From assembly GCF_036636695.1 (NCBI RefSeq), contig NZ_JAVWNW010000008.1: a stretch of 64,000 nt of DNA. One strand, written 5' to 3'. This DNA comes from Anaerorhabdus sp036636695. Its GTDB lineage: Bacteria; Bacillota_I; Bacilli_A; Erysipelotrichales; Erysipelotrichaceae. Positions 59,606 through 64,000 of this stretch are shown here, in pieces. Within the stretch, counting starts at the first letter, position 1; the number at the start of each line of letters is the position of its first letter. Under the pieces are notes generated by a model. That model had not been told where the DNA came from. It was given only the letters and a program-made list of their open reading frames with translations, and ran no database searches. The translations under genes were made by a program, and so were the position numbers.

Positions 59606-61240
59606 ATGAAAAAACTCAAATATTTCACAGTTTTAGCCTTGGTAATTGCCCTCGTTGCTGGTTGTAGTTCAAAACCAGCTGATGGAGGCGCTACTGGAGG
59701 AACAAGTACTGAAGGTAAGTCAAAAGTTGTAGTAGCGACTGATACTGATTTATCAACGATGGATCATAATATCGCAACTGATGGAACATCGTTTATTGCA
59801 CAAACTTTGGTTTTTTCTGGGTTAACAGAACTAGATGAAAACAATATGCCAATTCCTGAAATGGCAGAAAGTTGGGATATAAATGAAGATGGAACAGTTT
59901 ATACTTTCCATTTAGCAGATGCGAAATGGTCAAATGGTACACCAGTTACCGCAAATGATTTCGTTTATGGATGGCATCGTTTAATTGATCAAGCAACAGC
60001 AAGTGAATATGCATTCATCTTATCAACAATCACATTGAAAAATGCTGATGCAGTTGCAGCTGGTGAATTACCACTTGATGAATTAGGGGTTAAGGCACTT
60101 GATGATAAGACATTGGAAGTAACATTGGACGCTCCATGTGATTTCTTATTAGGATTATTAGCATTCCCAAGTTTCTTTCCACTAAACCAAGAATTCTATG
60201 AAGCACAAGGTGATCAATATTCTTTATCACCAGCAAACATGATTTACAATGGTCCATATGTAATGACATCTTGGACACCTGGAAATAGTTATAGTTTTGC
60301 CAAGAATCCTGAATATTTCAAAGCTGATACAATTGATGTTGAAGAAATTGATTTCAAATTTATTCAAGATACTCAATCAGCAATGCTTGAATACCAATCT
60401 GGAAATCTAGATGTTGTTAAATTAAGCGGTGAAATGGTAGATGCTTATAAAGATCAAGAAGGTTTCACAAATCGTTTACAAGGATATTTATGGTACCTAT
60501 CACTTAATTTTGATGTACCTCAACTAGCAAATGATGATTTGCGTCAAGCAATCATGTATGCAGTAGATCGTGAAACAATTGCGACAAATGTATTAAAAGA
60601 TGGATCTGTAGCAGCTGATGGAATTATTCCAATTGAACTTTCTACTGGACCTGATGGTAAAGAATACCGTGAAACAGCAGGCAAGATTACAAATTATGAT
60701 CCTGCAAAAGCAAAAGAATATTATGACAAAGCAAAAGCAGCTTTAGGTAAAGATGTATCAATCGAATTATTATTTGAAGATACTGAAGCAAGTAAAGCAG
60801 TTGCAGAATATGTTCAAAATAACCTAGAAACAAACTGTCCTGGTATGACGGTAACATTAAATAGTAAGCCTAAAAAGACACGTTTACAAATGATGCAAAA
60901 TGGCGAATATCAAATGGCATTACATCGTTGGGGACCAGACTATGCTGATCCACAAACCTATTTAGATTTATTCTTGGTGGGTGCTTCTAATAACTATGGT
61001 AAATATGAAAATCAAAAATACCAAGATTTAATGCTAGAAGCTACACAAGGTGAATCTGCAAGAGATTCTCAAGCACGTTGGAATTTATTAGTTGAAGCTG
61101 AAAAAGTACTAGTACAAGAAGACGCAGGAGTAATCCCAGTTTACCAAAATGGTGGAGCAATGATGATTAAACCAAATGTTAGTGGTGTAGAATTCCACAG
61201 TGCTGGTGTTGATAGCTATCGTCATATGAAAACGAATTAA
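59606..61240 (+). CDS. oppA: Oligopeptide ABC transporter substrate-binding lipoprotein OppA
   Basis: A 544-residue SBP family 5 lipoprotein. The signal ends in the lipobox LVAGC with Cys20, followed by a flexible Gly/Thr linker. The family signatures are LVFSGLTELDENNMPIPEMAESWDINEDGTVYTFHL near the start, WSNGTPVTANDFVYGWHRLID, and RQAIMYAVDRETI in the second lobe. It catches peptides outside the membrane for OppBCD. GAGGGGGGAC before the ATG is very strong, as expected for an abundant receptor. An intercistronic hairpin follows. Confidence 0.95.
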   Translation: MKKLKYFTVLALVIALVAGCSSKPADGGATGGTSTEGKSKVVVATDTDLSTMDHNIATDGTSFIAQTLVFSGLTELDENNMPIPEMAESWDINEDGTVYTFHLADAKWSNGTPVTANDFVYGWHRLIDQATASEYAFILSTITLKNADAVAAGELPLDELGVKALDDKTLEVTLDAPCDFLLGLLAFPSFFPLNQEFYEAQGDQYSLSPANMIYNGPYVMTSWTPGNSYSFAKNPEYFKADTIDVEEIDFKFIQDTQSAMLEYQSGNLDVVKLSGEMVDAYKDQEGFTNRLQGYLWYLSLNFDVPQLANDDLRQAIMYAVDRETIATNVLKDGSVAADGIIPIELSTGPDGKEYRETAGKITNYDPAKAKEYYDKAKAALGKDVSIELLFEDTEASKAVAEYVQNNLETNCPGMTVTLNSKPKKTRLQMMQNGEYQMALHRWGPDYADPQTYLDLFLVGASNNYGKYENQKYQDLMLEATQGESARDSQARWNLLVEAEKVLVQEDAGVIPVYQNGGAMMIKPNVSGVEFHSAGVDSYRHMKTN

Positions 61241-61249
61241 ACTTGTAAG

Positions 61250-61272
61250 TAGGGCGAGTAAAACTCGCTCTA
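61250..61272 (+). promoter_or_regulatory. Hairpin between oppA and oppB
   Basis: AGGGCGAGT and ACTCGCTCT form a stem around AA (some mismatch), then ATTTCTTT. It may act as a partial terminator or protect oppA mRNA, allowing more receptor than permease. Confidence 0.55.
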
Positions 61273-61300
61273 TTTCTTTAAGAAGAAAGGGATAGGGATA

Positions 61301-62236
61301 ATGAGCAAGTATATATTAAAAAGAATACTGATAAGTTTAGCTACATTACTTGTCATATTATTTGTATTATTCTTAATGCTTGAATTTATGCCAGGGTCAC
61401 CTTTTAATGATGAAAAACTGACAGAGGCACAACGTGTTCTCTTATATGCAAAATATGGTTTAGATCAGCCATTCTTTGTGCGGTTTTTCAATTATGCAGC
61501 AAATATGTTAAAAGGGGATTTTGGTGTTTCATACGTTATTAATAAAAACTTTTCAGTAACTACAATGATTGTTGCTCGTCTTGGTGTAACAATTCGTATT
61601 GGACTTCAAGCGATGATTTTGGGAACTGTCATTGGTTTGATTTTAGGAATTATTGCAGCTATTAAACACAATACATGGATTGATACCTTGTGTTCAGCGA
61701 TATCAATTGTTGGAGTGAGTGTTCCATCGTATGTATTTGCCTTGGCACTTGCATATTTTGTGGGATTTAAAATGGGGTTGTTTCCTATTTTATACAATCC
61801 TGCTATGCCAGAAAAATCCACGGTCTTACCAACGATTGCATTATCACTATTTACAATCGCAAATATAGCACGATTTACGCGTTCTGAAATGATAGAAGTA
61901 TTAAATTCAGAATATGTGCAATTAGCACAATCAAAAGGTATAAAAGAATGGAAATTAATAATTAGACATGCATTACGTAATACATTAATTCCAATTATTA
62001 CAGTTATGGGACCATTGCTTGTTGGATTATTGACAGGTTCAATGGTAGTCGAAAAAATATTTAGTATACCTGGTTTAGGTTCGCTTATGGTTTTGGCAAT
62101 TCAAAACAATGATTACAATGTTGTAATTGCTTGTGCCTTTGTATATTCTGCATTGTATGTTTTTACGATGTTAATTGTAGATGTGCTTTACGGTGTAATT
62201 GATCCACGTATTCGTATTGCAAAGGAGGGCGTATAA
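61301..62236 (+). CDS. oppB: Oligopeptide ABC transporter permease OppB
   Basis: A 311-residue permease with six predicted helices. FVLFLMLEFMPGSPFND near the N-terminus and the coupling motif EYVQLAQSKGIKEWKLIIRHALRNTLIPIIT in the loop before the fifth helix are the signature of DppB/OppB permeases. It forms the membrane channel with OppC. AGAAAGGGATAGGG precedes the ATG. It overlaps none of its neighbours; oppC begins one base after its stop. Confidence 0.94.
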   Translation: MSKYILKRILISLATLLVILFVLFLMLEFMPGSPFNDEKLTEAQRVLLYAKYGLDQPFFVRFFNYAANMLKGDFGVSYVINKNFSVTTMIVARLGVTIRIGLQAMILGTVIGLILGIIAAIKHNTWIDTLCSAISIVGVSVPSYVFALALAYFVGFKMGLFPILYNPAMPEKSTVLPTIALSLFTIANIARFTRSEMIEVLNSEYVQLAQSKGIKEWKLIIRHALRNTLIPIITVMGPLLVGLLTGSMVVEKIFSIPGLGSLMVLAIQNNDYNVVIACAFVYSALYVFTMLIVDVLYGVIDPRIRIAKEGV

Positions 62237-62237
62237 T

Positions 62238-63254
62238 ATGACACAAATTACTGATGTTGAATTCAATGAAGATGATTTTCAGTTTGCCCATGAATCAAAT
62301 CAAAAATTAGTTGATAAAGCATATAAAACCTCTTCTTATGCTAAAGATGTTTGGAGTCATTTCAAGAAGAATAAAGGTGCAGTATTTGGTGCAATTGTTA
62401 TTGTAATCATCATATTACTAGCGATATTTGGTCCATATTTTAATGATCATACGTATAAATCAATTATTATTGAACATGCATCATTAACACCAAGAGTTCC
62501 ATTTTTAGAAAATTTTGGATTATTTGATGGGATGTATCATGGTAATAATCAATATATTACTAAAGGAATTGAAAATATATATTATTGGTTTGGTACAGAT
62601 ACACAAGGACGTGACTTGTTCACAAGAGTTTGGGAAGGTACCCGAATTTCATTGATTATCGCATTTACAGCAGTAATCATTGATATCTTTATTGGTATGG
62701 TATACGGATTAATTTCTGGATATTTTGGTGGTAAGGTAGATATGGTTATGCAACGTGTAGCAGAAATTTTAAATGGTATTCCAACGCTAGTCATTGTAAC
62801 TTTATTAGGGTTAGTATTGCCTGCTGGTATTTCATCAATTATTTTTGCATTAATGATTACTGGTTGGATAGGGATGAGTAGAATTGCTCGTGCCCAAGTT
62901 TTAAAATTAAAAGAACAAGAATTCATACTTGCATCAAAGACATTAGGTGCAAAGAATTTCGCAATTATTTTTAAAGATATTTTACCAAATATTTTTGGTC
63001 AAATTATCATTATGAGTATGTTTTCAATTCCTAATGCAATCTTTACTGAAGCTTTCTTATCCTTCATTGGTTTAGGTGTACCTGCACCAATGGCATCTTT
63101 AGGATCATTAATTTCCGAAGGATATAAGTCAATGACAATTTATCCACACATGATGATGAGCGCAATTGTTGTATTAGCATTACTCATGTTGTGTTTTAAC
63201 TTATTTGCTGATGGATTAAGAGATGCATTTGATCCAAAGATGAAACAGATGTAG
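62238..63254 (+). CDS. oppC: Oligopeptide ABC transporter permease OppC
   Basis: A 338-residue permease. The family motif FGTDTQGRDLFTRVWEGTRIS is near residue 125, and the coupling motif ARAQVLKLKEQEFILASKTLGAKNFAIIFKDILPN near 220. N-terminal acidic residues (DVEFNEDDFQF) precede the first helix. It pairs with OppB. The ATG at 62238 follows AAAGGAGG; a start at 62199 overlaps oppB and is not used. The oppD gene starts 13 bases downstream. Confidence 0.94.
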   Translation: MTQITDVEFNEDDFQFAHESNQKLVDKAYKTSSYAKDVWSHFKKNKGAVFGAIVIVIIILLAIFGPYFNDHTYKSIIIEHASLTPRVPFLENFGLFDGMYHGNNQYITKGIENIYYWFGTDTQGRDLFTRVWEGTRISLIIAFTAVIIDIFIGMVYGLISGYFGGKVDMVMQRVAEILNGIPTLVIVTLLGLVLPAGISSIIFALMITGWIGMSRIARAQVLKLKEQEFILASKTLGAKNFAIIFKDILPNIFGQIIIMSMFSIPNAIFTEAFLSFIGLGVPAPMASLGSLISEGYKSMTIYPHMMMSAIVVLALLMLCFNLFADGLRDAFDPKMKQM

Positions 63255-63267
63255 GGGAGGGATAAAC

Positions 63268-64000
63268 ATGACTGAAAAGAAAAATAAAAAAGATCGTGTT
63301 CTCTCTATCCGCGATTTAAATATTTCATTTGAAACAGGCTCAGGAGTTGTGAATGCAATTCGTGGCGTGCGTTTAGATTTATTTAGAGGGGAAACAATTG
63401 CCATTGTAGGTGAATCTGGTTCAGGGAAATCAGTTACAGTGAAAGCGATAATGGGTATTTTAAGTAATAATGGAAAGATTGACCATGGTTCTATTATCTT
63501 TAACTATAAAGAAAAAGATGGAACTGAAAAAGTGGTAGATCTTGTAAAGATGACATCAAAACAAATTCGTTATCAAATTTGTGGTAAGAAGATTGCGATG
63601 GTGTTCCAAGACCCAATGACTTCTTTAGATCCAACCATGACAATTGAAAAACAAATCATGGAAGGTATGATTGAGCATGAAAAAATATCTAAGCATGAAG
63701 CAAAAGAAAGAACACTTCAATTACTTCAATATGTAGGCATTGAAAATGCTGAAAAAAGAATGAAACAATATCCTCATCAGTTATCAGGAGGAATGCGTCA
63801 ACGTGTTGTTATTGCGATTGCTTTATCATGTAATCCAGATATTTTAATTTGTGATGAGCCAACAACGGCACTTGATGTTACTATTCAAGCAAAGATTCTG
63901 GAACTAATAAAAGCAATTCAAGCAGAGAAAAATATTTCAGTAATTTACATTACCCATGACTTAGGTGTCGTAGCGAAGGTAGCAGATTATGTAGCTGTTA
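63268..64000 (+). CDS. oppD: Oligopeptide ABC transporter ATPase OppD (truncated by window end)
   Basis: At least 244 residues are visible; the frame is open at base 64000. Walker A is GESGSGKSV (about 45-53), the Q-loop is VFQDPMTSLDP, the signature is LSGGMRQRV, Walker B is ILICDEPTTALD and the switch His is THD. This is the OppD/DppD type. It energises uptake through OppBC, probably with an OppF partner beyond the window. GGGGAGGG lies before the ATG. Confidence 0.95.
   Translation, partial: MTEKKNKKDRVLSIRDLNISFETGSGVVNAIRGVRLDLFRGETIAIVGESGSGKSVTVKAIMGILSNNGKIDHGSIIFNYKEKDGTEKVVDLVKMTSKQIRYQICGKKIAMVFQDPMTSLDPTMTIEKQIMEGMIEHEKISKHEAKERTLQLLQYVGIENAEKRMKQYPHQLSGGMRQRVVIAIALSCNPDILICDEPTTALDVTIQAKILELIKAIQAEKNISVIYITHDLGVVAKVADYVAV

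Noticed and set aside
62582..62926. A 114-codon minus-strand ORF
   Set aside because: Antisense to oppC; no ribosome site or family match.

Overview
The window is an AT-rich bacterial chromosome segment (roughly one third G+C by eye) with tightly packed genes, strong AGGAGG-type ribosome binding sites, sigma-A-type promoters and many U-tailed terminator hairpins. Several genes are typical of Gram-positive bacteria: cdaA-cdaR-glmM, lipoproteins with a lipobox Cys, a peptide ABC importer with a lipoprotein receptor, and a beta-glucoside phosphotransferase system. Genes end in TGA as well as TAA and TAG, and Trp is TGG, so the code is standard and not that of Mollicutes. The overall gene style suggests a low-GC Bacillota, possibly Erysipelotrichia; the class-level guess is inference. 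I see no phage, insertion sequence, CRISPR array or origin, and no gene-free stretch longer than 300 bases.

Layout. 1-4.9 kb: a peptide-catabolism operon (two M24 peptidases, PepD, an MFS transporter) ending in a guanylate-kinase-like gene with an altered P-loop. 4.9-13.2 kb: two PLP aminotransferases, a YheO-type regulator, a patatin phospholipase, a PHP phosphatase, a MATE exporter, a tiny glycine-rich protein, a cysteine-rich DUF3795-like protein with a possible translated leader, and a TraB-family membrane protein. 13.2-18.0 kb: cdaA-cdaR-glmM, linking c-di-AMP to cell-wall precursor synthesis; CdaA carries a very long C-terminal tail. 18.1-22.4 kb: a two-component system and a receptor-type diguanylate cyclase. 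22.4-30.2 kb: a SPFH/NfeD pair, a hydrolase followed by a membrane-anchored Mur ligase, an AI-2E family protein, Ddl and DeoD. 30.2-40.0 kb: tRNA-Ser and tRNA-Asp, a 2003-residue repeat surface protein, catalase and a Fur/PerR-type regulator. 40.0-44.5 kb: an RpiR-type regulator divergent from a GH1 glycosidase and PTS EIIBC, then a separate EIIA. 44.6-45.5 kb: a secreted glucosaminidase-like protein and tRNA-Gly.

45.7-52.1 kb holds the most unusual locus: a compact type IV pilus or type II secretion-like operon. It contains a transglutaminase-like lipoprotein, a GspF/PilC platform protein, four small single-pass proteins without a recognisable prepilin cleavage site, one PilT-like ATPase, and an OmpR-type/BTAD regulator whose C-terminus looks like a degenerate GGDEF domain. 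No prepilin peptidase and no second ATPase are in the window.

52.2-64 kb: a second patatin, dUTPase, M18 aminopeptidase and SEC-C-tagged methionine aminopeptidase in one operon, then a nitroreductase, AzlCD, a CBS/DRTGG pyrophosphatase, and an oligopeptide ABC importer (oppA-B-C-D) cut by the window end. Peptide uptake and hydrolysis is a clear theme at both ends of the window.
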